From Pyrrhosoma nymphula (lineage: Eukaryota; Arthropoda; Insecta; Odonata; Coenagrionidae), in NCBI GenBank assembly GCA_963573305.1, contig OY754338.1:22008192-22072191 (forward strand): a stretch of DNA of 64,000 nt. The letters are read 5' to 3'. Both the position numbers and the translations under genes were made by a program. The notes beneath the pieces were generated by a model. That model did not search any database. It was not told where the DNA came from and was given only the letters and a program-made list of their open reading frames with translations. Numbering within the stretch: position 1 is the first letter of the stretch; every line of letters begins with the position of its first letter. Below, one piece after another: positions 10,963 through 22,836 of this stretch.

Positions 10963-13900
10963 CAGTGCTGTCTTTAGGACTGGGCCGACCAGGCCCGGGC
11001 CCAAGGGCCTCGGGGTATTAAGGAGCCACAAGGTATCAACCCTAGTCAAAATTTGGATTCCCAATTTTCTTCACGTGTTTGTTCTCTAAAGAAAAAATGT
11101 TTCTCACCATTTGAGAGCATTATTCTCAAAAATGTACCCACGCTAAAAAAGATTCTTTAGATTTTCATGCTTTTTAAAATTTGTTTTAAAAATAATTTAC
11201 AAAAGCTACGGTAATAATAAAAAAAAATAACATGATAAATGCTTCCAAAGTAAAATTTTCTGTAGGCATATTCTTTCAATAGAAAACTGTAGTTATTTAT
11301 AAATATGCCTACCATTTTGCATTAGCAGAGCTTTTTATTTAAGCTAATGTAAAAAGCTGTCAAGAAATATTTGAAAAATTCATTTTTATTGATTAATTCT
11401 TATTAATATTCTCCATGAAAAACATGTTCTATAAGATATACAATTTAAAAAATTAAAAAGATGAAAAACTTAAATAGCTTCAATGAGTTATGAAATAAGC
11501 TGCATTTTTTTCATTTAAGGCATGACCGAATTTTGAGGAGTAAGTATGTACACTGCTCAAAAAACTTGATAAATTTTTTCGCAAAAACTTTTTCTCCAGC
11601 AACCGATTCTTTTGATTTTCAAACCAGACCTTTTTCTTGGAAAAATAAAGATTTTCGCCAAATTTGAACTTGCTAGCTGTTAAATTGAGGGAAATATGCC
11701 GTACATATGATTACATCAAAACATACCTACATCATCCAATACATCTAGGAATGCATAATTACACCTGCATTAGAACTTCTATATTCTAAAAGTACTGATT
11801 ATGTTGTGTTACACATTTTGAAAAAGTGAAAACATAAGGCCCTCCCGACAGCGGTTGTGGTTAAAAAAAATCACCAAGTTTTTATAGGAAATGTGAACCC
11901 GAGAGTTGGTGCTGAAATCTCGTAAGAACCCACAAACAAAAATTCATACAATATACTGATTTTAAATAATTAGATATTCATCGGTATCTGAGAAAGAGGC
12001 AATGCAAATACATTCACTTTCAGAATATTTTCAATTTCAATAATTTTTGACTGTGAGACTATGAGTTGATTACTTATACTCCACCAAAAATGAATAACTT
12101 AAATACTGAAGAGGCAAAAAGAGAATTTATCTGGTTCTTAATATTTTGTTTTAATGGTAAAAATATTTTTCGTATTTTATTTAATTAATAGAAGAGGAAT
12201 CGATGGATGTCACAGCATATCCAACAGATGTAGCTTTATGGAATGACATCGATGAAAAATTAAGAGTGTATTGGTTACAAAAAGATCCTTAATTCTGCAG
12301 CAACAAAGATGCTGATTTCACAAAATCCATGCGTATTTATCAAGAAGGGCCTGAAGGACAAAGAAAAATATAAGATTCATGAGTAATCATAATTTAAATT
12401 AAGGTTTAAAAATGGTGAGCAGTAAGATTGTAAATGGATGTCATATTCTCCAACAACTAGCAAAATTTATTGTTTTATATGCTGACTATTTTCTACAACA
12501 AAAAATCATTTCTCATTACATGGGTTTAGTGACTGGAAGAATCCTGAGAGAAATGTAGATCATGAACAAAGTATAACTCATAAAGAGTGTTTAACGATAT
12601 ATTCAAAACAATGAAAAGAATCTGCTTGCATCGAAAATGAATTAATAATAGAGCAAAAAAATGAAGACGTTTATTGGATAGAAGTATTACCAGTATTACG
12701 TCGTATTACTGATGTTATAAAATTTCTTCCATCCTAAGGTTTAGATTTTTGTGGTGATTATCAGACATTTGGTTCTCTTCATAATGGTAATTATTTAGGT
12801 ACGTTGGAACTCCTAGGAGAATATGATTCTTTTTTAAAATAACACAAAAAATATGGAAATTAAGGCCATGGATCAACGTCATACTTATTGGCAAATATTT
12901 GCGAAGAAATTATAGAACTTATGGGGGAAAAGGTTCATCTTTATATACTTAACGAGCTAAAAAAAGTCATACAGATCAAGTGACTTTTACGGAACACTTT
13001 TGGTTCTTTCCAATTGAAGGAATAGGTCAGAATATTTAACGGAGGTAATAATAAATTTTTAACACTGATAATACAGACATAAATGATTGCAAGGGACAGT
13101 CCTATGACAATGAATATGTCAGGAGCATGTACAGATTTACAAAGCAGAATAAAAGAATTAAATAAATTTGCTGATTATATCCCATGTGCCGGTCACTCCT
13201 TGAACCTATTAGGTGCGAAAGCCGCTGAGAGCATTTCATAAGCTACCTTATATTTTTATTTAGTCCAGAAAATTTACAACTTTTTTCCGTGCCAACTCAT
13301 AGATGGCAAACATTACTTACAAGCTTAGGGTCAGAAAATAAAGTTGTTAAAACATTATCCAATACTCAATGGTCAGCTGAATTTGATGCCGTATCTGCTC
13401 TCTACAAAGGTTATGAAAAAATTATTGCAGCTCTGAATGATATATCTGAGGAAGTTACACAAACAAATGGGACTAAAATTGAAGCTAAATCAATTTTAAA
13501 GCAAATTAAAAAAGTTGAAAACAACTTTATGACAGTATTATGGTACTTCCTATTACTAGTACTCTAATTCAGAGTACTCTGGATCAATTATACAAGCAAA
13601 TGATTGCAAAAGGAAAATTTAGATTTATACATTGCATTCAGCCTCTTAAAGTCTCTAGGGATATATTTGTCAAACTTGAGAGAATAGTTTTTTTTTAGAG
13701 AGAGCCAAAAATTTTACCAACATATGCGAACCAGACTATATCAAGAAATCAACAAGAAGGGTGGGGTTTACTCAATTTGAGGGTCCAAGAAATGATATGC
13801 AGTTTTCTGAAGAAGAAAATTTGAAAATTAATATTTTTTACCCAATGATCGATTCTATTTGTTTCAATTTAAATATAAGAGAGTCCGCATACGAAACAGT

Positions 13901-15171
13901 AAATGATAATTTCAAGTTTTTCACAGTACTTCAAGAAATGGACTATCACAAGGTAAAAAATGCATACGCAAAACTCTCCAAAAAATATGACAAAGACATT
14001 TCTGCTGACAATTTAATATCCGAATATTTTCATTACAAACATTATCTTAGTGAAACTCAAAAAAATGAAGTATACATAATTAATTCCAAAAGTATATTTG
14101 CAATTAAAAAAGATAAATTTTAGTTGCTTTTTTCCCAATATTGAAATTTGTTTCAGAATATTTTTGAGCCTTAAGATAACAAATTGCAGAGGTTCGTTTT
14201 CAAAATTAAAATTATTAAAAAATGATTTAAGAAATTCCATGACTCAATCAAAATTAAATCATCTGGCATTAATGAGTATGGAATCAGATATATGTATGTT
14301 CTCAATTTAATAAACTTTGAAGATAGCATTGCTGATTCTGCTTCTAAAAAATCAAGAAGAAAAGGTTTGTCAGGTTTTTAACCCTTTGCGGTCCAATTTT
14401 TTTTTTTAAGTCAAGTAGTCTGGTCCAAATTAATTTTTAGGAAAAAAGAAATAATTGACAGGATTGATTGTTGTCCTTTTAAATGTTCTTATTTTATTGT
14501 TCAAAGTAAAAATCCACTGGACTATAATATTATGCGTGTTCAATCAAAGAGGTTTATTTTGTTTGTTTTTTTTTTCTTTCAACATTTTGCCTAGTGATGT
14601 CGAGCTCTACTCAACGTTAGACCTGATGCTAATGCTAGGCCTGTCGAGCCAGCCTCGACGTTGGACCGCAAAGGGTTAAGCTTGCTGTGACATATTTTTA
14701 AATTTTCCTTGTTATATAAATAATTTATCTATTAAAATAATATTTTCAGAAAATTTTTTTTGCTAATTATAGAGAGATAGATAGATATTTATCATTACCA
14801 ACAAATAAATTTACAAACAAACATGAGTAAATACAAAAAAAGGAAGCTTTAGGTAATCTTTTAATGCATTTCCAGTGTGATCATCATTCATCCTCATCGG
14901 GTGGCCATTTATTAATTAATTTTATCTTTAAAAAATAAATTATACTTTTTCTGCCAAATGGAATGACATTTGAAAATATATAGATTTTGTGAGTATGAAT
15001 GATGAATAAAATAATAATAATTATAATAATTATTTGATTTAGCAATCAAAACAAATAATTCAATCACTCATCTTGTGTAATTATTTGAAATGAATTGTGT
15101 TTATGCTGCCCTTAAAAGGGCCACACACTATCTTGGGCCCAGGGGCCTCTCAATCCCTAAAGGCGGCCCTG
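10963..15171 (+). mobile_element. hAT transposon, ZMYM1-like, decayed, 4.2 kb
   Basis: Terminal inverted repeats start CAGTGCTGTCTTTAGG (left) and CAGGGCCGCCTTTAGG (right, read inward), both followed by GGGCCC-rich subtermini. They are flanked by a perfect 8-bp duplication TCTGCGAG, the hallmark of hAT insertion. The inside is AT-rich and carries a broken plus-strand transposase related to the zinc-finger-MYM-type-1 group. Intact termini with a decayed interior suggest insertion long ago or mobilisation in trans. Confidence 0.9.
12190..14340 (+). pseudogene. hAT transposase remnant (ZMYM1/TTF-type group)
   Basis: Conserved pieces are readable in order across several frames: WNDIDEKLR and FTKSMRIYQEGPEGQ (TTF zinc-finger region), KIISHYMGLVTGRIL, a segment around EEIIELMGEKV, MTMNMSGACTDLQSRIKE followed by CAGHSLNLLGAKAAE (RNase-H-like core around 13.1-13.24 kb), TQWSAEFDAVSALYKGY with ILKQIKKVENNFMTVLW (13.37-13.56 kb), and a C-terminal dimerisation part (13.76-14.33 kb, ending SKLNHLALMSMESD and a basic tail). 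Many stops and frameshifts; not functional. Confidence 0.8.
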
Positions 15172-15179
15172 TCTGCGAG
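15172..15179. repeat. hAT target-site duplication, right
   Basis: TCTGCGAG, matching 10955-10962 exactly. Confidence 0.85.
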
Positions 15180-17951
15180 GTGTAGGGAATGCAAAAACTG
15201 GCACAAGCTGCAAGTAAGAGAGTTGATGACAATCACAATTGGCCTCAAGAGTATCATTTCCTTGCGTACCTTTGGTAGACTATATAGTTAGTGGTGTCGG
15301 GGGTTGTGGTAGTAGGATTATTCTGGTATCCTCTGGAATACTCGCCACCTTGATAAGCACCACACTCTTCCTTCCAAGAGAATAAACTTTTAGAAGCACA
15401 AGGGCACATGTAAGGACATATTCCCAGCTTGTAAATTCTGGCTTGCATCACGAGCAAGATCAGCTTAGTGGTGTAACCCAAGAAGACAGCACTGGCTTGG
15501 TCAAACACATCGTTAATTAAGTATTCTTCTGGAGAATCCGTTTCAAGGAATAACATAAGAAGTCCTTGGACTTAAACAAAAACAAGAATCAGGTACTATC
15601 CAGGTATATGAGATTTCTAGAGTCACACGGTTAGGTAAAGCCAATTTTTCCAGTGTACTTAGGTAATTATCAATATCAGGGAGCTGTGTCTGAGTTGCCT
15701 TAGGGTAATGACTATAGTAAGCCCACAAACTCTTCATCGAAATATATACAGAACACAAAGACATATTTGACTTGCTGGAATACCTTTCCAATGAGATCAT
15801 TGATTTTCAACAAACTAGTACATATGCATTCAAGAAATTGAGATAACAACACTACATAAGCATGATACATATGAGAATGCTGGATTGAAATCTGGGTTAA
15901 AAGGAGGATGGAGATGGTAAGGGGGACAGAAAGAAAATTAAGTAAAGAGGTGTAGGTCAATGTGAAGGAAGAAAGGACCCAGCCAGCACAACCGATATTC
16001 CTTACCGAAATGAAAGGGAAAAAATGGGAAGAATATATCGCTAAAGAAACTAAAGGGAAAAAAAATGGGGAGAATATACAGAGAGATATATAGAGAAATT
16101 ACAGGGTAAGAATTTCCCAAACTTTTCAGTTCATATAGATCCCATAAAGATCACTTGGATCTAATGCTAATAATGTAGTTAATTTACTATGAAATTATAT
16201 TCACAGAGGACTTATGTGGTGTGAGAGATAATTGATTTTTTTTGTTCCACCATTCAAGGAACAGATTTTAACATATCTTGAGTGAGAGGCCCTAAATGAG
16301 TGAACTTCTCTGGAAGTTACAACTTATATATACGTATTTAAATGTCAGGGTTTGCCATTTTTTTCACATTTCCATGGGGACAATTGCATATTAAAGATGA
16401 GCTATATTGTCACGGAGCGTGTTACGTCAAGATGCATCTACCAAAGAACGTTGTCAATTCTGTACTCCTGATCATCTGATTTTGTACAGGTACTATGGGC
16501 GAATATATTTTAGAATACGGTTTTCTTCCCCATAAGTTCCTTGTATGTAACGACACCCTTATCTTTCATCCATTCTAATTTTCCTTCATCACTCTAATTA
16601 ATTATCATTCATTCATTTGTATCATCTACAATATCTACGATGTTCCAAAAGTAAACTTTATTATATTCCACACATTTTTCATTACAATTCGACTGGTTTC
16701 AACCATTTCAGGTCATTATCAAGTGTTAAAACCATGTCATGTCTTCATTCCACCAAGTGAACTCGCCAAACATTGATTTGATACGTGATCTACGTTTCGA
16801 TTCACGATAATATCAATTGGAGATCGTTCGCAAATGCACGCAAGTGTTTGCAACTATGTGGAAAGGGGAAATCAGTTCTTTCCATGGGTGGGAGAGTGGG
16901 AGTTAGGTTCTAGAGTTCTTGTCTCTCCAACAGCATTTTTTTCTTGGTCGAATATGAATCGAAACCAGCAGTGGATTTGCATTTTTGTATTTTATCCGGT
17001 TTGGGACAGACAAACAAACGGATTTCTTCCACTTTCTCACATGTAAGAATTGTTTTTACATGAGATAACTTCCGTGTTATACACTGCCTATAGTGTAAGT
17101 TCCTCCTATGTCCGCTATGTAGCACCCTTTTTGCTGTTAGAGAAATGATTGCTGTCGTATTTTGGAAATCTTTCCCATTTATTTCTACAGCTTTTCTCTG
17201 ACTTGCTACTGACATATGTATAATGAAATCATTCCCCTTTCCGTATATGATTTCTCCATTATGTATAGAAGGTTTCTGTGTATTTAGGTCCTATTTAGTA
17301 CATTGTGCTGGCTGGGGAAGTTTATGGAAGAAATCCAAGATCAGGAGAAAAAATTATGAATCATTTAAAAGTAAAATAGGTTATTGAAGAAATCCAGAGA
17401 AGTAATTATGCTGCACAAGTGAGGAAGAGAGAGGAAAAGGAAAGGTTACATTTTTTCAATGCCATGAAATACAGAAGGAAGAATTTGTCAACCTGAAGAG
17501 TGAGGCATGAGTATGGCAAAGAGTTATTGTCATTAAAACTCATTACTAATAAACAGCTTGTTTGGAGTACATCTGAACCCACCATAACAGGTTGAATATC
17601 CCCAAATATGAACAGTTCTGAATGCCAACTAACAACTACTATATTACTCTTACAAGTAGAAATCTCAAATTCCAAGTTTTTACTCTTTGTTGTCCTTTTC
17701 CATATCTTATTTATATGAATTCTGTAAGCAATATATTTTTAATAGCTCCCTCAACGGAGAAAATGAAGGCCAAAAATGGCTAATTATGAATGCAAAGCCA
17801 GTTTTTTTTCTTACAGAAGAGAAAGGGTTAGTGTCATATGTATAAACCTTTATCAAATTATTCCTCTACTTAATTTCTCTAACAACAAAAACTCTCAAAT
17901 CTGAGACTTTCCTTCATCATAGACTTTTCTCGAGTCAAAAACCAGTTTTCT
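15180..17951. other. Intergenic DNA without recognised gene
   Basis: Contains unassigned minus-strand open frames at 15254-15800 with no family match that I recognise. A short stretch at about 16690-16725 (CGACTGGTTTCAACC, then TTTCAGGTCATTATCAAGTG) has the wording of Penelope-like termini. Nothing else supportable. Confidence 0.3.
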
Positions 17952-18224
17952 GAATGCTTCTCCATCTCCGGGTTTCCACCACGTAGATTGCTTTTTCAGA
18001 CAACAGTTTCACCCATATTCCAACATACGTCTTCAGATCGAAGTACCGGGGCATCATTTCAGCCGGGTTGATATAGGCCTTCCATTTCCCTTCGTACTCT
18101 GTGGTTGGCTCTTGTCTTCCCGCCAAATCCTCTTCCATGCACTGGGTAGGCGGTAAAATATGGGTGAAACTGTTGTCTGAAAAAGCAACCTACACGGTGG
18201 AAACCCGGAAATGGAGAAGCATTC
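17952..18224. repeat. Penelope-like inverted repeat with 68-bp arms
   Basis: Arms 17952-18019 and 18157-18224 are inverted copies (GAATGCTTCTCCAT... / ...ATGGAGAAGCATTC). Between them the minus strand encodes SAWKRIWREDK, matching the PWKRIWR end seen in the Penelope-like pair at 4.5-5.4 kb. Interpreted as a 5'-truncated PLE terminus with snap-back ends. Confidence 0.65.
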
Positions 18225-18362
18225 ATCTGAATCCCACGGAAATCTACAATGGAATAACAAGTTTTCTGCAGGAAAAAAATGTTGTCTTCAAGATCATTTT
18301 CAACAGAGAAGGGATTTAGAAGGAAAAAATAAAAATAAATATTTTCCATAATGTTTAAAATA

Positions 18363-18477
18363 CTGGGTCCGGCACAAAGGACGGACGGTTTTAAAAAAAT
18401 CACAAAATCGGTAATTTTTACTCAAAAACAAATTTATTGACGGATTCCGGTTCACAATTAAATAGCATTTGTCACAA
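18363..18477. repeat. DD41D element left terminal inverted repeat
   Basis: 115 bp, inverse of 19670-19784 apart from scattered differences such as the second base and small A-tract changes. Confidence 0.9.
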
Positions 18478-19572
18478 TTAAGTATGGAAAATTACATCAG
18501 TCATGTGGTGACCGTTTTTGATGATGCATTGCTGGAGGCATTCTTGGAAGTTCGCGTAGACACTCTCCAACATCTTTCTCTGAACTAGGGCGACTTCCAC
18601 GCGAATTGCCTCCTTCAAATCGTCCAGAGTTCGGGGCTTGTGCTCGTATACACGAGCCTTGAGGTGTCCCCATAGGAAAAAATCGCATATGGATAAATCT
18701 GGGGACTGAGGAGGCCAATGAACATCACCAAACCTGGAAATAAGGTGACCACGGAAGAGAGGGCGAATAACATCCATTGTTGCTCTGGCTGTGTGGGCGG
18801 TCGCCCCATCCTGTTGGAACCACACACGTCGGAATGGAACACGTCGTCGTCGTAATTCAGGCGAAAAGAAGTTGGTGATCATTTCGACATAGAGCTCCGA
18901 GTTCACGGAAACAGCAATACCACGACCGTCTTCGAAGAAGTAAGGGCCGATGATGCAAGTTTGCGATACAGCGCACCAAACCGTCACTTTTGGGGTGTGC
19001 AACGGTCTTTCATGTAACTGTTGCGGATTTTCATTAGCCCAATAACGGCAATTCTGCTGGTTAACCATGCCATTGAGATGAAAGTGAGCTTCATCACTCA
19101 TGAACAAAATGAGGTTCTCATTTTGCTCGATAAGTGCTTCCATCTCACGTGCGAAGTGCATTCGTTGTGCATAATCTCCAGGCTGTAACTGTTGCACAAT
19201 GGCCAATTTGTAGGGGTGAAAGTGGAGTTCCATATGCAAAATACGCCTTACCAAACGATCACTGAGGCAAAGTTCAGCAGCATGCTGCCGAGCAGATCGA
19301 GCCGGACTGCAAAGGAGGGCTTGTCGTACACGTTCCACATTTTCAGGGGTTCGAACCGTTCGTGGAGCTCCTGGTGGGACTCTGTTGATCAGTACACCAC
19401 GTGTGCGAAGTGCTTGAACCCAACGAAGGATGGTGTTTCGAGAAGGAACCCCTTGATTCCGATGAATATTGAAGTGGCGACGAAACTCACGCTGTACAGC
19501 CGTGATAGACTCATTGTTTCGGACAAAACTGTCGTACGCGAAAACGCGGTGCTCAACCATCCACGGCTCCAT
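18478..19572 (-). CDS. DD41D Tc1/mariner transposase, 364 aa
   Basis: Cut-and-paste transposase of the IS630-Tc1-mariner superfamily, acting in the nucleus on the element's own termini. N-terminal helix-turn-helix region (residues about 5-60, FAYDSFVRNN...NTILRWVQALRTRG) as in DUF4817-type transposases, a second HTH around residues 75-112, then the RNase-H-like catalytic core: D160 in FMSDEAHFHLNG, D255 in WFQQDGATAHTA and D297 in PDLSICDFFLWG, giving 41 residues between the second and third aspartates. The frame is open for another 46 codons upstream into the TIR, but the family N-terminus starts at MEPWMVEHRVF, so I place the start at 19572. The stop abuts the left TIR. No frameshift or missing catalytic residue, so it could be active. 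Confidence 0.92.
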   Translation of the reverse strand: MEPWMVEHRVFAYDSFVRNNESITAVQREFRRHFNIHRNQGVPSRNTILRWVQALRTRGVLINRVPPGAPRTVRTPENVERVRQALLCSPARSARQHAAELCLSDRLVRRILHMELHFHPYKLAIVQQLQPGDYAQRMHFAREMEALIEQNENLILFMSDEAHFHLNGMVNQQNCRYWANENPQQLHERPLHTPKVTVWCAVSQTCIIGPYFFEDGRGIAVSVNSELYVEMITNFFSPELRRRRVPFRRVWFQQDGATAHTARATMDVIRPLFRGHLISRFGDVHWPPQSPDLSICDFFLWGHLKARVYEHKPRTLDDLKEAIRVEVALVQRKMLESVYANFQECLQQCIIKNGHHMTDVIFHT

Positions 19573-19669
19573 ATTGTCGACTGGTAAAAATGCTAGGAAC
19601 GCACGAGGTGAACGGCACTCTCCCCACCACTCTCGCCCGAATGGGCCCAAGTGTGCCCGAGTGGGCCCG

Positions 19670-19784
19670 TTGTGACAAATGCTATTTAATTGTGAACCGG
19701 AATCCGTCAATAAATTTGTTTTTGATTAAAAATTACCGATTTTGTGATTTTTTAAAAGCCGTCCGTCCTTTGTGCCGGACCCTG
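19670..19784. repeat. DD41D element right terminal inverted repeat
   Basis: 115 bp partner of 18363-18477; would contain the 5' leader of the transposase transcript. Confidence 0.9.
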
Positions 19785-20005
19785 TACATAGTATGGTTTC
19801 ATTATACTATAATATTACTTATTATTATACATATATGTATATATAATCTCCTCTGTCATAATTAGTTCTGGAGATATGGAGCATAGAGAAAGCATCAAAT
19901 TTCTTGAAAATTCACTATCACCATATTTTGAAAAAATGGCTGCCATGAGTAAACGAGGGGAGATAAAATTTTTTAAATCATCGCATTCAACTGCCAATAC
20001 ATGTA

Positions 20006-22834
20006 CTATGGGGGAAAAAAGTTTCCCAACAAACGGAGCGTCGTCACTCTTGCTCTCGGGGGAAAATCACTTTCCTTTCTGATGGCATATTAATATTCTT
20101 AGGTCTCGGCCACGAGGAGGGAAATTCAAACACAGTAAGGTGATGGACTAATCGTCCGAATCGGTGATGGATTCCCGGCTGCTCGCATGACCCGAGTGGG
20201 TTTCGCGCTGGCCCCAAGAACAGAGGTTCATTAGATAACCTTGAATGCATTTGAAACGTTCCTTTGAATTCTCTCGTACGGCTCAACTAAAACCAGGTAG
20301 TGATAAAGGTAAGACCACAGGAAGCTTATCGCTAAAAGACAAATGGCAGTTGATCGGTAGGTTATGTGGAATGTGGATTTGAAAGCATTTGCTTTTGAAG
20401 ACACTATTTCTCTGTGATAACTACCAGGGATATTCAAAACATTCCATTAAGTCCAGGAGAGAGGGGATAAATCGATGAGACAGTTGAGGTAGTCTCAACT
20501 TCACTCAATTATCGAGGGCAAAATATTGGAATAGAAAGACAGTATATTGCTGGCTAAAATGCTAGAGGGAGGGGATGAGATGATGACAATACGACAAAGA
20601 AGCGAAGACCAAGACGCACATCTCGAGATGATGATGGCAGCATTCTTTAGCATCCTGCTGACAACTCTCTTACTATTCGCGGGGTGGCCGTGATAAAGAG
20701 GACATTAAACTTAAAAGCACCTGTATGATTAGAAACCGCCTCCATGAAGCCGGTATGAGAAGTTCCAGTCCAGTAAGAAAGCCAGAAATTAGCGAAACTA
20801 ATTAAACGGCGAGGTTAGAATTCGGTCATTCGTAACGGGATCACATTAGAATATCGTAACTTTCATCAATTATTAAACATTAGAAGTTTTGATTATGGAC
20901 ATATTTAGCTATTGAGAACATGCAATTGTTGGTTTATATAACTTTATTAATTGATAGTAATTTTTAGAACATTTACTTATTTAGAAAAAAAGTTATATTC
21001 CTCCTGTTTGTCACGTATCACCCAAAAAACAACTAGGAAAAATAGATCTGGGCATAAATGTCTGCGTTTTTGGAGAGCTATTTCTGCAGTCGGGCCGGGA
21101 TTGCTGTTGAGAACACCACCACCTAGAGTGACGTCTAAGGATTACCTACGCCCGAATATTTCGTATTTTCATCACTTCCTTACATAAACGACGTAGTACC
21201 ATAATGCGAAGAAATAATATATGTTCAGGACACCTGTCCCATCCACAGTGCGCGAAACTCAGGAGATTTTCCAGGAGCATTCGCACAGTACAGCGTAACC
21301 CTTCCCTCCAAACACACAGTACCTGAATCCAATACAAAATATTTGCGACTTAATGGTCAAGGAATGGCAGAATTGCGAAGGGAAGAACCAAGAGACACTG
21401 AAAGGTCACGTCTTGGAGGTATGGGCATCTTTGGGTTGGCGCCCTACATTATTTCAATATTAAATAGCGTCAATATTAAATAGCGTCAAAGACTTCAAGG
21501 AGTCATTGATTGTGATGGGGGTGAAATTAAATACTGTTTAATAGTAAAGTATGAGTTAAACCCATCGTCAGGACTTCTGCTATGTATCTCCATTTTGAGT
21601 GGCTGGAAAATTTGTTTCCTTTGCATTTCTTTATGAAGTTGACAGATAATTTGACCAACAGTGCATCTACCAAGAGTTTATTTATTCTCTTTGCGTTTAT
21701 TTAAAATGAGTTACTTTAAAATTCTGTAAAAATATTAATTTACGAATATTACGGTTAAAAAAAGTAACTTCCATCTTGAACAAATGCCTTAAATATTTTT
21801 TTTGATATGCTGGAATAAAAAATGATATCTCCAGTTACATAATCTAAAGTGGTTTCGTACTCCATCTAGAAGCTTAAATAGTACAACATTTCAAAAAGGC
21901 AATCAATCATAAGCAAAATGTCATATCTATCTTACTTACTGTTTTTTGTCATTTTATCTACATCTACATACTACCCCGCAAGCCGCCTCAATAGGCGTGT
22001 GGCGGGGGGTGTTAGGACACCAGCCGTTTACATATAAAAAGGATATGCTCTAATGAAATTACGCCTAGCATTTATTAAAGTCACTTATTGTTCGGGGGAA
22101 AAACGAATTCCCATACCTATCCGTTCGGCAAAATATCTCTCTTAATTTATCGTTTCTGTCGGACCTGGAAATATAGTGGGGTTCTAATATGATATTCTCC
22201 GTGTCGCTCTTAAAGAAATCTATTCTTAATTGCTCAAGTAATCTAAGTCTAGCGCGCAGCCTCCGAGTCTAGTTTATTTGTGTATTTATTAGTTCATTAA
22301 TACATATTTGCACATAAAAAGCTTATTTATTTGCCTATTCATTGAAAATCTACCGCCATGCTTGAAATGTGCATTGAACATACGTTTGTATTCACGATTA
22401 AAAGAAGAAACTCTTATTCAATGCGGTGTTCTTTAAATATCGCAGGTTGTAAGGATAGTAGACAGCGGGTGAATCCCAGGACCTAGCTATAGTGCGAGAA
22501 TTGGAGCGAAGCCAAGAAGAAAATGAGAGGAAAGGTAAAGAATGCAGAGGAAGCTATGGCGATAACGAGAGCATTCAATGGGTTCAATGATACGTTTGAA
22601 ATGCATACATGGCTGTCTAATGCGCCTCAATTTGGAAGTAGGCGAGAATAACACTCGGGGAAGGCAAGCGGCCAGTAATCCGTCACTGGCTTCAACGATG
22701 AGTCCATCACCTTACTGTGTTCGAATTTCCCTCGTCGTTGCCTTGGAATAGTATGCCATAAGAGAGAAGGCCTATTTTTCTCCAGAGCGCTAGTGGCGGC
22801 GCTCCGTTTGTTGGGAAACTTTTTTCCCCCATAG
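20006..22834. mobile_element. DNA transposon with about 200-bp inverted termini, superfamily unknown
   Basis: Both ends read inward CTATGGGGGAAAAAAGTTTC and continue as inverted copies for roughly 200 bp (shared ACACAGTAAGGTGATGGAC stretch), with TA on either side. 2829 bp, no transposase frame. A LINE tail (21.95-22.27 kb) is nested inside. The TA flank suggests a Tc1/mariner-like target but the ends match no family I recognise. Confidence 0.7.
21958..22275 (-). pseudogene. LINE 3' end (CR1/jockey-like RT terminus plus 3' UTR)
   Basis: The minus strand reads RLRARLRLLEQLRIDFFKSD, then ENIILEPHYISRSDRNDKLREIF and GNSFFPRTISDFNKC before a stop, typical of the last residues of arthropod LINE reverse transcriptases. 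The 3' UTR has the CCCCGCCACACGCC...GGCGGCTTGCGGGGTAGTATG hairpin and an ATGTAGATGTAGAT tail seen on many insect LINEs. Nested in the 20006-22834 transposon. Confidence 0.75.
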
Positions 22835-22836
22835 TA

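Larger units (their letters stand above)
18363..19784 (-). mobile_element. Tc1/mariner-superfamily DD41D element, apparently intact
   Basis: A 1422-bp unit with 115-bp inverted terminal repeats at 18363-18477 and 19670-19784, outer bases CTGGGTCCGGCAC (left) and CAGGGTCCGGCAC (right, read inward), flanked by TA on both sides (18361-18362, 19785-19786). It encodes one uninterrupted transposase. The TIRs look almost identical, implying recent transposition. Compact structure and DD41D spacing match the rosa/VISITOR-type branch rather than classical DD34D mariners. Confidence 0.93.

Noticed and set aside
17406..17500. Minus-strand TCTTCAG followed by VDKFFLLYFMALKK, resembling the DOLK C-terminus (QVDNLxLP)
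   Set aside because: The real last exon at 24457-24590 fits phase and contains TDQVDNLVLPL and a stop; the 17.4-kb stretch lacks DNLxLP and lies beyond it.
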